From Colias croceus (lineage: Eukaryota; Arthropoda; Insecta; Lepidoptera; Pieridae), in the NCBI RefSeq assembly GCF_905220415.1, contig NC_059565.1:1636501-1700500 (forward strand): a stretch of DNA of 64,000 nt. Direction: 5' to 3'. Positions 1 to 8,016 of this stretch are shown here, in pieces. Below the pieces are notes generated by a model that did no database searches, was not told where the DNA came from, and saw nothing but the letters and a program-made list of their open reading frames with translations. The number at the start of each line of letters is the position of its first letter. Within the stretch, counting starts at the first letter, position 1. A program made the position numbers and the translations under genes.

Positions 1-580
1 TGTGATAAAAACAGGGGTTTTCAAGATATTGAGAAAAATGTGAATTAACCTCAAAACTTAAATAAACCCGATTTAGTTAGGTTTATGTGTGATTTAGGTA
101 GTATTTTATCGTCTGAAGGTTATTTTTAGTTTAACATATTTAATCTATGCGTAGAGCTTATGCTTTCAGACAAAGTCTATCTGTTCATCGGCTAGTGTAG
201 GTAGGCACCAGAAATCTTCCGGGACGGATTTCAAGAAAACCTAAATATATATTTAAAAAATGCCAATAGAGTTTTTATTCGGTTTACATATTGTTGTTGT
301 TGTTTGAATCATTTTTTCACTACATATTCTAAGAAAGAAACAAGTAAGAAATGACTGGTTACCTACCAAGCTATGTCATAATAATATTTTTTTATATATG
401 TATATTTATATTATTTTACTTCACTATCTATGTTAAAATAACCTACAGTGTATAAACAATACCTTACAGAGTGATTTTATGTTAATTGATTTTTTGTAAT
501 TAAATGAAAACAATAATCGATATTAATACATTTAGCTATTTACCATAGTAAATATCATAATAGCACAGAATACATAATAG

Positions 581-939
581 TAGCTAAACGCTACAGAACG
601 GACACTCTCCGCCTCCCGCCAAAATTAAACACTTACCTCACCCCGCACGATCATACATAAAATGGTCCATATTTTTCTACAGGGACGATACGCAACGAAG
701 ATTGACAACATTAATCAAATTGACTTAAAGTAATTTTATTATTTTGGATTTGTGATTATCGTTTTTCGTAGAAAATGGTTAGATATTGTGCTGTTTACGG
801 ATGTATTTCATCAGAAAAACGCGAATTTTTTTTTACGCTAGTCAAAAATGTGCCAACCATAGAGCGTTAACACACACATTTGCAGTCTCTACAGTGTGAC
901 TGTCAAAACGATAATTTTGTATGGAGTGTCCGGGGTGTG
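581..939 (+). mobile_element. Insertion inside the Spy-like copy, carrying a THAP-start fragment
   Basis: The related copy at 34975-35864 lacks this block, so that copy serves as an empty site. ATAATAG occurs on both sides (574-580 and 940-946; another copy at 557-563), consistent with a 7-8 bp target duplication. GGACACTC near the left end and GAGTGTCC near the right end are inverted. The exact left boundary is uncertain because the duplicated motif occurs twice. Inference: a non-autonomous P- or hAT-like element. Confidence 0.5.
775..870 (+). pseudogene. THAP zinc-finger N-terminus, truncated (31 codons)
   Basis: The frame opens MVRYCAVYGC, the start of a THAP domain (Met, a short basic stretch, then Cys-x4-Cys). 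The second Cys/His pair is missing because the frame stops after 31 codons. THAP domains form the DNA-binding end of P-element transposases and of several host factors. It lies inside the 581-939 insertion, so it is most simply the remnant of that element's own transposase. No splice donor is convincing. Confidence 0.45.
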
Positions 940-1421
940 ATAATAGTCACCGCTTGGTTACCGTGGTAACCGGTAATGGATACTAAATCTATGGTAACGG
1001 ATCTAAACAATTACATGTCTTATTAGATTTTACAAAACATTCCCTGATCAAAATATATTTTCCGATGGTAAGAAGGCCTCTAAATTGCTGAGATTTTTTT
1101 TAATAGTATTGTTGTCTTGATGCATGAAAAAAACCAGGACCAAAAATGGGCATTCTCCTTTGGTGTCAAATAAATTTAAAAAATATAGTTTTTCAGAGGT
1201 ATTTTTTTGCAATTCAATAACGTTAATTTTGTCTCACTCTTACATCCAATTTAAATACAATCTCTGTTTCTCATTATTAATTCGTTTAAACGAACACTTA
1301 TGACGTCACAAAATGGGGTAGAATCAATCCTATTTTTAGTTGAATCGCATAGAGATTTTGAAGGCTCAATCTTGGCAATATTAATATACAAATTCCAGAT
1401 TTCTAACCCAAATTCAAGCCA

Positions 1422-1611
1422 AATCTATACTAAAATCATAAAGCTGAAGAGTTTGTTTGAACGCGCTAATCTCAGGAACTAATGATCCGATTTTAAAAAT
1501 TATTTCTGTGTTAGATAGCCGATTTATCGAGGAAGGCTATACGCTATATATCATCACACTAAGATCAACAGGAGTGGAGCAATCCGGGTAAAACCGGGGG
1601 GCACAGCTAGT
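1422..1611 (+). repeat. SINE-like repeat, family S1
   Basis: Contains GAACGCGCTAATCTCAGGAA, the GTTAGATAGCC core, and ends GGGCACAGCTAG. It starts within 20 bp of the Oca2 stop codon, so the 3' UTR must run into it. About 14 further copies lie in the window in both orientations. I label recurring short families S1-S6 for this window only. Confidence 0.75.
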
Positions 1612-1630
1612 TGTAATATACCTCCAAAAT

Positions 1631-1809
1631 CTAATGCCAGGTAAATACACAATGACAGAGCAAAAGATAAGCGGTGGCCACAATCAAATGGCCGATCATG
1701 ACCGGGAAGCCGACTCTAAAGAACTGCATGAACGTGAACCTGTAGCCATGTTGTTCGGCCACTCCTGCGCATACTACGTTAGCGCTAGCGCCTATTAGAG
1801 TTCCATTAC
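1631..1809 (-). CDS. Oca2: Oca2 exon 16 (last coding exon, C-terminus)
   Basis: Acceptor TTTACCCAG at 1810-1818. The exon supplies two bases to a split Gly codon and then reads NGTLIGASANVVCAGVAEQH, the hallmark of the second half of the P-protein fold. It then reads RFTFMQFFRVGFPVMIG, a final membrane helix, and ends ...CHCVFTWH with a TAG stop at 1631-1633. The C-terminal Trp-His resembles the Trp-Asn end of mammalian OCA2. The downstream flank is an S1 SINE. No clear AATAAA was found near the stop. Confidence 0.94.
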
Positions 1810-1902
1810 CTGGGTAAATAATTAAAATAACTTTTATACCGATCAAAAGTGACAAATAAAAAGATACAATGTAAATATAAAGAATGGAAAAAATTCGATC
1901 AC

Positions 1903-1985
1903 TCATCGGGATTCGAACCCGCGTCTTCCGTCATTCCATCCATTCCCCACTCGTGATCCCGCCAGAACTATCAAATTTATTCTAT
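1903..1985 (-). repeat. tRNA-derived SINE fragment (B-box)
   Basis: On the minus strand GCGGGTTCGAATCCCGATG contains the Pol III B-box GGTTCGAATCC. It is followed by a tail ending ...CCATTCTTT, similar to the tails at 2236-2280 and 24779-24865. It lies in the intron between exons 15 and 16. No full A-box was recognised. Confidence 0.45.
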
Positions 1986-2235
1986 TCTTTCGGTTTTATG
2001 TAATAATAATTAAATTGCATTTGAAAATTATTTCATCAAAGTAAAATGAGATTAAACCCATTTTGAATGCACAAAGACGCGAAGAAGCGTTATTATTTAG
2101 ATAGAAAGGAAGAAGCATTTATTTGTCTCTAAATGACCGAATACAGAAAAGAAAAATACAATTCAATCATAACAATAGGCAAATCAGTCAATTTTAACAC
2201 TTATTAAGTTGTGATAAAGTACACTTTTAATGGCA

Positions 2236-2280
2236 AAAGACGCGGGTTCGAATCCCGTCCCTTTTTTTCTATTCTTTAAA
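2236..2280 (+). repeat. tRNA-derived SINE fragment (B-box)
   Basis: GACGCGGGTTCGAATCCCGT carries an exact B-box, followed by CTATTCTTTAAAAATG, shared with the fragment at 24779-24865. Short remnant in the same intron as the previous one but in opposite orientation. Confidence 0.45.
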
Positions 2281-2343
2281 AATGTATTAAGTAATTTTTT
2301 TTTAATTGCATATTAAAAATACTATCAAATCAGTTTAACTCAC

Positions 2344-2491
2344 CACCAAGACAAGCCCCAAACGAGAGAGCCCATATCAAAGGCTGCATCGGCAAATTGA
2401 CCGCGGGATTCGAACCCAGAGCCGTCACCACTCGCACCATCATTGTTGTGAGCGGTATGTTGTCTACGAACGCTGAACTCACACCCGATAC
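2344..2491 (-). CDS. Oca2: Oca2 exon 15
   Basis: Phase 0 acceptor (TTTAAG before 2491) and donor GTGAGT at 2343-2338, leaving one base. It encodes VSGVSSAFVDNIPLTTMM, the re-entrant Asp-Asn-Ile-Pro signature of half 2, then LPMQPLIWALSFGACLGG. Joined to exon 16 this gives GACLGGNGTLIGASANVV, as in all P proteins. A stretch of the exon (TGGGTTCGAATCCCGCGG, minus strand) happens to equal a tRNA B-box and encodes GSNPAV. Confidence 0.95.
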
Positions 2492-2771
2492 CTTAAAGTG
2501 TATAAAATACATAAATAATCTAATATTATAAAGCGGAAAAGTTTGTTTGCTTGTTTGAACGCGCTAAGCTCAGGAATTACTGGTGCGATTGGAACGATTG
2601 GCTCGGACGTTGTTTATACGACGTTCAACCCAACTACCCTCACTTTGCCAATAGTCGTTGACTTGCTGCGATTTGTTACCAACTACCTACATCAATTAGG
2701 TAGCTGTGTAGAATCGCAGTACATTCTTAGTACATTCAAACTAATATTTAACCCGGCCTCGCGTGTAATTT

Positions 2772-2945
2772 CTTATAATGTCACTAGCTTACCGCCCGCG
2801 GCTTCGCCCGCTTTCTCTAAAACGATTTGAGATTTTAACTATCCTATCTCTCAAGTTGGATCAAACTGCACATGGTGTGCGAATTTTATTATAATCGGTT
2901 AAGAGGTTTAGTCCATTGAGGACAAACATTGTGACACGAGATTTA
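2772..2945 (-). repeat. SINE-like repeat, family S6
   Basis: Contains TAGCTTACCGCCCGCGGC, AAACGATTTGAGATT, ACATGGTGTGCGAATTTTAT and ends near GACAAACATTGTGACACGAG. Near copies lie at 5901-6105, 7843-8016 and 12482-12657. Confidence 0.7.
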
Positions 2946-3042
2946 TAATATATATTAAGATTATATTATATTATACTGTTTCAAAAATTGGACAATCCCA
3001 AGATTCTAGAGAGAGACTACGATTAATTTCAAATGAACTTAC

Positions 3043-3153
3043 CCACAACAACAGAACTAAAGCGACAGCAAGTCGAGCACTTTCATCAACTTTCAGAATC
3101 AAGGACTCAGTTAGACCTCCTATGAATGCTATCAAGCCCAGTTTTGATAATGC
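3043..3153 (-). CDS. Oca2: Oca2 exon 14
   Basis: Acceptor TTTTACAG before 3153 and donor GTAAGT after 3043, both phase 0 (37 codons). It reads ALSKLGLIAFIGGLTESLIL, followed by KVDESARLAVALVLLLW. This aligns with mammalian MEALAHL..IEY.GEQTALLIK and the helix that leads into VS.. of the next exon. Confidence 0.94.
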
Positions 3154-3192
3154 CTGTAAAATAACACAAAGAGCTTTCAGCCTTATACTTAA

Positions 3193-3376
3193 CTAGCGGT
3201 CCGCCCCGGCTTTGCCCGTGGTACATATTTCGCAATAAAAGGTAGCCTATGTCCCTTCTCGGGTAACAAAATATCTCCATACCAAATTTCATGCAAATTG
3301 GTTCAGTAGTTTAGGCGTGATTGAGTAACAGACAGACAGACAGAGTTACTTTCGCATTTATAATATTAGTACGGAT
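3193..3376 (-). repeat. SINE-like repeat, family S4
   Basis: Starts TAGCGGTCCGCCCCGGCTTT, includes CCAAATTTCATGCAAATTGG and a (GACA)n run, and ends TTTATAATATTAGTACGGAT. Copies lie at 36803, 43710, 51583 and 55284. Confidence 0.7.
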
Positions 3377-3404
3377 TAGAATGCAATAAAACTCAAGGAC
3401 TAAC

Positions 3405-3547
3405 CTCCATTAACACAAAAAGTGCTGCAAAGAACAGTAGAGTGGACCACTCTACGCGATGCAGGATCGGCTCTAAGTCGTCTCTGTCCGCTAGAGTTAG
3501 GAGTAATATTGCTCCGAGTAGAGCTGTCCAACCGAGCGATACGCGGT
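3405..3547 (-). CDS. Oca2: Oca2 exon 13
   Basis: Acceptor CTTCCAG before 3547, donor GTTAGT after 3405. Two bases complete an Asn codon, then 47 codons read RVSLGWTALLGAILLLTLAD and later HRVEWSTLLFFAALFVLME. This is nearly the mammalian text (LGWIAILGAIWLLILAD, HRVEWATLLFFAALFVLME), one of the best conserved stretches of P proteins. The acceptor side abuts a minisatellite. Confidence 0.95.
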
Positions 3548-3555
3548 CTGGAAGT

Positions 3556-3700
3556 TGTGAGTTTTTGTGTTATATTGTGAGTTTTTGTGTTATATTGTGA
3601 GTTGTGAGTTTTTGTGTTATATTGTGAGTTGTGAGTTTTGTGTCATATTGTGAGTTTTCGTTAGAAGTTGTGAGTTTTGGTGAAATTTGGTGGAATTTAG
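3556..3700. repeat. Minisatellite at an Oca2 splice acceptor
   Basis: Tandem copies of a roughly 20-bp unit GTGAGTTTTTGTGTTATATT, some with an extra GTGAGTT, degrade toward 3700. The array begins less than 10 bp from the exon 13 acceptor, so the array is the polypyrimidine/branch region of that intron. Confidence 0.8.
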
Positions 3701-4102
3701 TCATTTCTTTTGAAATGTGGTGAGCGGTTATGAATTATTATTGAAAGAAAAAAATAAAGAATTGATTTTAACACACACAAACACACAACAATTTAATATT
3801 ATAAATGAGTCCGAGATAAATTGTCGAAACTCTAGCTTTGCGCTTAGCATTTGAAGACAAGACATTTGGCGATACTTTTTTTTTATTCAGAATAGGGAAG
3901 CGCTTGACCACAATGTCGCCTGATATTTTTGATTATATAGATGGTTGTTTATTGCACTATGTGTATGAATAACATTACAAAAATAAACAAAATGATTACA
4001 ATAGAAAAGTAAATAATTTTTATTAAATTTGTAATTGGTTTTTAACTGTTTATATTAATTATTATTACTTTTATAGTAAATAAAGATATTTTAAATACTT
4101 AC

Positions 4103-4196
4103 TCAGCTCTGGTATCGAGTGCAGGAAGAAGACAGCGACTACGAAAGTGATGGCAATCGTCGATTTCAGTAGCAGCATCTTGTCCCGAATTTTGTA
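4103..4196 (-). CDS. Oca2: Oca2 exon 12
   Basis: Acceptor TTACCAG before 4196 and donor GTAAGT after 4103. It encodes YKIRDKMLLLKSTIAITFVV, then AVFFLHSIPEL, ending one base into a codon. It matches the mammalian helix beginning [20 protein letters not shown] that opens the second half of the transporter. Confidence 0.92.
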
Positions 4197-4241
4197 CTGG
4201 TAAAGAAAATTTCCATTAAAGTCCAACTACACATAATATTT

Positions 4242-4372
4242 TGAAGTAAAACTTTTTAGGCGCGTTGAGAGTAAAATTTCAAGGTCGCGTCATGGCAATA
4301 CCGTCACGCCATGTCATGGAGTAAGACGACGATTTTGGTATCTTTGAAACTTGCCAAAGAAGTTTCACTTCT
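4242..4372. mobile_element. MITE, family M1 (GAAGTGAAACTTCTTT ends)
   Basis: Inverted ends TGAAGTAAAACTTTTT and AAGAAGTTTCACTTC surround TCAAGGTCGCGTCATGGCAA. Related copies lie at 11268, 14918, 24468 and 45672. It sits in the intron between exons 12 and 11, about 45 bp from the exon 11 donor. Confidence 0.6.
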
Positions 4373-4418
4373 GACACGTGTGCTCGGACCACACGCTGTT
4401 TTTTTTATTGTAACTTAC

Positions 4419-4621
4419 CTTAGCCTTCAATTCCACTAGCGTGGTATGAAACGTGTCTTTAGGACACACTCGTTTCGTACTTTCCTTGACCATGACTTCC
4501 AATTGTGCTGTTAATTTCGCCATTTTCCTTTCCAATCTCTCTCTAACTACATGTGCGTCTTTACTTAAGTGCGGGAGGGATTCTATCGCGCGACGCCATA
4601 TTGAAATTTGGTGACGTAGAT
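4419..4621 (-). CDS. Oca2: Oca2 exon 11 (cytosolic loop)
   Basis: Acceptor TATTCCAG before 4621, donor GTAAGT after 4419. After completing an Asp codon it reads LRHQISIWRRAIESLPHLSK and continues hydrophilic through ERLERKMAKLTAQLEVMVKE to ELKAK. Mammalian P proteins have LKHEIHVWR at this place, between the two transporter halves. Charged and probably helical; it faces the cytosol by family topology. Confidence 0.92.
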
Positions 4622-4901
4622 CTGGAATAATTAAATATTTTAGTGAGTAATTGTGTAATTTGCGTTTCTTTTTTCCATTATATCTGGAATTAGAGTTAAA
4701 TATTTTGTTCATTATGTCAGTTTTATATAAGGTAAGGTACATTAATTTATATTGGCAACATTATTTCTTTTCTTACACGTGCACTCGTGCTCTTCAAGAT
4801 GTATTGGCTGATGTTGTAAAATGTAAAACACGTGCGATTTATTTAATAAAAGTATAAGAACTGTTTGCTTTTTTTATTTAAATCAACATATTTAATAGTA
4901 G

Positions 4902-5219
4902 CTTACCGCCCGCGGCTTCGCCCGCTTTGTCTAAAACCTAATAAATTATTTACTAAAACCTTCCTCTTGAATCCTTCTTTCCTATCTATTAAAAAAAACG
5001 CATAAAAATCCGTTGCGTAGTTTTACATACATACAGTACATAGTATAAAACAAAGTCGCTTTCTCTGTCCCTATGTCCCTTTGTATGCTTAAATCTTTAA
5101 AACTACCTACGCAACGGATTTTGATGCGGTTTTTTTAATAGAATAATTCAAGAGAAAGGTTTTAGTATATAATTTATTAGTTTTTACACAAAGCGGGCGA
5201 AGCCGCGGGTGGTAAGCAA
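4902..5219. repeat. Inverted pair of S2 SINE-like repeats
   Basis: A minus-oriented S2 copy (4902 to about 5030, starting TAGCTTACCGCCCGCGGC) is followed directly by a plus copy (about 5036-5219, ending CGGGTGGTAAGCAAG). The two arms can pair over most of their length. The pair lies in the intron between exons 11 and 10. Confidence 0.75.
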
Positions 5220-5242
5220 GTAAATAAATAATTTCGACTCAC

Positions 5243-5378
5243 CCTGTATATCCCTAGGGACGTTCAAACGGAGTTTATTAGTGTCTCTATATATAAAACG
5301 TAGCTGGAAGTACGTCTGTACGGACACTAATAAAATACCCAATGTCATGTGAAGCGTGAAATTTGTGAAGTTTATACC
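5243..5378 (-). CDS. Oca2: Oca2 exon 10
   Basis: Acceptor ATTTCAG before 5378, donor GTGAGT after 5243. It reads GINFTNFTLHMTLGILLVSV, then QTYFQLRFIYRDTNKLRLN and VPRDIQ. A membrane helix is followed by a basic cytosolic start. The mammalian counterpart is [20 protein letters not shown] with a downstream charged loop. Confidence 0.92.
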
Positions 5379-5442
5379 CTGAAATTGGAAAATATGAAAC
5401 AGTCAGTTTAACAATTATTTTATATGCCTTTTATACAATACT

Positions 5443-5672
5443 AGCTTTCCGCCCGCGGCTTCGCCCGCGTTTTCAAAGAAAAACCCGCATAGTTCCCGTT
5501 CCCGTGGGATTTCAGGGATAAAACCTAGCCTATGTTACTCGTGGATAATGTAGCTTTCGAATGGTGAAAGAATTTTTCAAATCTGCCAAGTAGTTTCGGA
5601 GCCTATTCAATTCATACAAACAAACAAACAAACAAAAAATCAAACCTTTCCTCTTTATAATATTTGTATAGA
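5443..5672 (-). repeat. SINE-like repeat, family S3
   Basis: Begins TAGCTTTCCGCCCGCGGC, includes TTCCCGTTCCCGTGGGATTT and GAATGGTGAAAGAATTTTTC, and ends in AAACAAACAAACAAAC near a TATAATATT tail. Copies lie at 23121 and 44403. Confidence 0.75.
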
Positions 5673-5734
5673 TGTATAGATAGTCACTTAATAATTTACA
5701 CATAGTAAAAATATAGATTATACAGGATGCGTTT

Positions 5735-5906
5735 TTTTTGGTAAATAAATTATGTGACACACTAAGGTTCTGTGCTTTTCCTTTAATTCCATAGTGATTA
5801 AGTTTATGTAACAAAGTACAATGTTCATATCAACGCAGTCAAATGCCTTGGAGAGGTCACAAAATATCCCCAGAGCATTTTTTGAGTTTTCCCATCTTCT
5901 TAATAT
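5735..5906 (-). pseudogene. Non-LTR retrotransposon reverse transcriptase fragment, frameshifted
   Basis: One minus frame reads NALGIFCDLSKAFDCVD, the RT motif A region of Jockey/CR1-type LINEs (F-x-D-L-S-K-A-F-D). A second frame just downstream continues LHKLNHYGIKGKAQNL, which follows motif A in intact elements. The two lie in different frames, so a frameshift separates them. An S6 SINE abuts one side. The rest of the element is not visible. Confidence 0.75.
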
Positions 5907-6105
5907 ATATAAATCTCGTGTCACAATGTTTGTCCTCAATGGACTCCTAAACCACTTAACCGATTATAATAAAATTCGCACACCATGTGCAGTTCGATCT
6001 AACTTGAGAGATAGGATAGGTTTTATCCCGGAAATTCCTCGGGAACGGGAACTATGCGGGTTTTTCTTTGAAAACGCGGGCGAAGCCGCGGGCGGAAATC
6101 TAGTA
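5901..6105 (+). repeat. SINE-like repeat, S6 head joined to S3-type tail
   Basis: Begins ATATAAATCTCGTGTCACAA and follows the S6 family to ACTTGAGAGATAGGATAGG. It then switches to the S3/S4 type end (CGGGAACGGGAACTATGCGG, GGGCGAAGCCGCGGGCGG). It appears to be a mosaic of two families. Confidence 0.6.
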
Positions 6106-6302
6106 CTTTATATATAATATATATGTGTTAGAAGTGCAACTCCAGCATCTGTGGTCTTAGTTGTACTGAATGAACTTTAAACTGAAAGTTTATTTTAAGC
6201 TCAATGAGCGAAAGGCAAAAAAAGATGAATACTTATAAGATAACAAGCTTTAGGCAATATATAACTCGTCTTAAATGTATTTTTCCTACATAATTAAAAT
6301 GG

Positions 6303-6362
6303 CAGTCATTTCACTCTATTTATCATTTAAAAGTTTACATGATAAATAGAGTGAAATGACTG
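6303..6362. repeat. Perfect 24-bp inverted repeat (stem-loop)
   Basis: Arms 6303-6326 and 6339-6362 are exact reverse complements, starting CAGTCATTTCACTCTATTTA, around a 12-base spacer. It lies in the intron between exons 10 and 9. No TA or other duplicated flank was evident. Confidence 0.9.
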
Positions 6363-6596
6363 TGTGACATGTTCAAATTAGTGAATATAACACTCAATTT
6401 AAAAATTTCAAACAAATTATGTGCCTCTCAAAACAACAAATTTACAAAAAAAGCAGATTATGAACATTCAATTTATTCTCAAAAAACTTCCTCTCCCCCC
6501 CCCCATTTTTATCTGTATACTGTATCCATGTTAATTAAAGTCACAAATAAAGCGAATATTACGCTCTACTTATACCTAATTTTTTTATCAATCCAT

Positions 6597-7161
6597 CTAT
6601 CTACACCCACTCACCGCCTGAACAACAGCCTTGTTAGAAGCGATGATCGCTCTACTTATACCTAAATTGTTTTATCCATCTATCTACACCCACTCACAGC
6701 CTGAACAACAGATTTGTTAGAAACGACGATCGCTCTACTTAGTCTTTTTTTATCTTAATTTTTTTATCTATCCATCTATCTACACCCACTCACCGCCTGA
6801 ACAACAGCCTTGTTAGAAGCGATGATCGCTCTACTTATTCTTTTTTTATCTTAATTTTTTTAATCCATCTATCTACACCCACTCACAGCCTGACCAGCCT
6901 TGTTAGAAGCGACGATCGCTCTACTTAACTATTTCTTATTTTTTTTTAATCTATCTATCTACACCCACTCACAGCCTGAACAACAGATTTGTTAGAAACG
7001 ACGATCGCTCTACTTAGTCTTTTTTTATCTTAATTTTTTTATCTATCCATCTATCTACACCCACTAACAGCCTGACCAGCCTTGTTAGACGCGACGATCG
7101 CTCTACTTAGTCTTTTTTTATCTTAATTTTTTTATCTATCCATCTATCTACACCCACTCAC
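6597..7161 (-). repeat. Tandem copies of the exon 9 donor boundary (6 decoys)
   Basis: Six copies of a roughly 85-98 bp unit each contain, on the minus strand, about 34 bp identical or nearly so to the end of exon 9 (GCTTCTAACAAGGCTG type) followed by GTGAGTG (GTTAGTG in one) and intron sequence. They start near 6605, 6695, 6785, 6878, 6961 and 7060. The true boundary at 7161/7162 is the seventh. Each copy diverges from the exon exactly past GATC. Between copies runs TCTATCTACACCCACT plus T-rich filler. Confidence 0.9.
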
Positions 7162-7300
7162 CGCCTGAACAACAGCCTTATTAGAAGCGATGATCACATT
7201 AGGCGGGTCTCCCACCGGTGTGCCCGTGCCACCAATATTACTAAACAGCACCATAGACATTAGTATGGGCACCGGATCGAGGTCCATTACTTCGCATAGC
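7162..7300 (-). CDS. Oca2: Oca2 exon 9
   Basis: Acceptor CTTTCAG before 7300, donor GTGAGT after 7162. After completing an Arg codon it reads LCEVMDLDPVPILMSMVLFS, then [28 protein letters not shown] is the first-half substrate-site signature of P proteins, nearly identical to mammalian [20 protein letters not shown]. The donor end has been copied six times downstream in the intron. Confidence 0.96.
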
Positions 7301-7341
7301 CTGAAAGTTTAATAGGAAATTAATAAAAACAAATGCTAATA

Positions 7342-7531
7342 AATCTATGCTAATATTATAAAGTTGAAGAGTTTGTTTGTTTGAACGCGCTTATCTTAGG
7401 AACTACTGGTCCGATTTAAATTATTTCGGTGTTAGATAGCCATCGAGGAAGGCTTATTATAGGCTATATATCATCACGCTCAGACCAACAGAAGTAAAGA
7501 AATGCGGGTGAAACCGCGGAGCATAGCTAGT
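7342..7531 (+). repeat. SINE-like repeat, family S1
   Basis: Runs from a CTAATATTATAAAGTTGAAG start through GAACGCGCTTATCTTAGG to ACCGCGGAGCATAGCTAG. It is followed without a gap by a tail of another SINE family (7532-7666). Confidence 0.7.
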
Positions 7532-7666
7532 ATACCCGAGAAAGGACATAGGCTACTTTTTACCCCGGGAAATAGGATAGGTTTTATGCCGGAAATCCCA
7601 CGGGAACGGGAACTATGCGGGTTTTTCTTTGACTGCGCGGGCGAAGCTGCGGGTGGAAAGCTAGTA
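7532..7666 (+). repeat. SINE-like repeat, S4 3' part
   Basis: ACCCGAGAAAGGACATAGGC to GGGCGAAGCTGCGGGTGG. Its 5' part is absent, so the S1 copy at 7342-7531 either replaced it or inserted into it. Confidence 0.65.
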
Positions 7667-7683
7667 ACTTATATAAAACCGAC

Positions 7684-7799
7684 CTGATAGTGACTGGAGC
7701 CATCAATAAAACTGTTGTCACATTGTCCAAGAAGGTAGAGAGAAAGGCTGTGATCGCGCAAAGAACGGTAATGAGCGGCCATAGCTTTCCTTTTGTTAC
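7684..7799 (-). CDS. Oca2: Oca2 exon 8
   Basis: Acceptor GATTTCAG before 7799, donor GTCGGT after 7684, ending two bases into an Arg codon. It encodes VTKGKLWPLITVLCAITAFL, then STFLDNVTTVLLMAPVTI. FLDNVTT is the first-half signature Asp-Asn; mammals have SAFLDNVTTMLLFTPVTI. Confidence 0.96.
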
Positions 7800-7842
7800 C
7801 TGAAATCAATAAAATAAAATTTTCATCTCTATACAACATCTT

Positions 7843-8016
7843 AATATATATAAATCTCGTGTCACAATGTTTGTCCTCAATGGACTCCTAAACCACTTAA
7901 CCGATTGTAATAAAATTCGCACACCATGTGCAGTTCGATCCAACTTGAGAGATAGGATAGTTTAAATCTCAAATCGTTTAAGAGAAAGCGGGCGAAGCCG
8001 CGGGCGATAAGCTAGT
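7843..8016 (+). repeat. SINE-like repeat, family S6
   Basis: Nearly the reverse complement of 12482-12657. Contains CTCGTGTCACAATGTTTGTC and ends GCCGCGGGCGATAAGCTAG. Confidence 0.75.

Larger units (their letters stand above)
1..1158 (-). mobile_element. Spy-like non-autonomous DNA element, copy 1 (cut by window edge)
   Basis: This stretch is the reverse complement of 34975-35864, apart from small changes and one 0.36-kb insertion at about 581-939. It ends at 1158 with CATGGGCATTCTCC-type sequence (here ATGGGCATTCTCC) followed by TTT, the same terminus and flank as the second copy. Its other end lies outside the window. No transposase frame is visible. The family assignment rests on the complete copy. 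Confidence 0.7.

Noticed and set aside
1903..1985. Intact tRNA genes at 1909, 2245, 24785 and 49545 suggested by GGTTCGAATCC boxes.
   Set aside because: No full cloverleaf or A-box at the correct distance could be found; they fit tRNA-derived SINE remnants.
2400..2420. A tRNA or SINE overlapping Oca2 exon 15.
   Set aside because: The exon frame and splice sites are intact and conserved around it; only the B-box matches, so it is reported as a curiosity and not as a feature.
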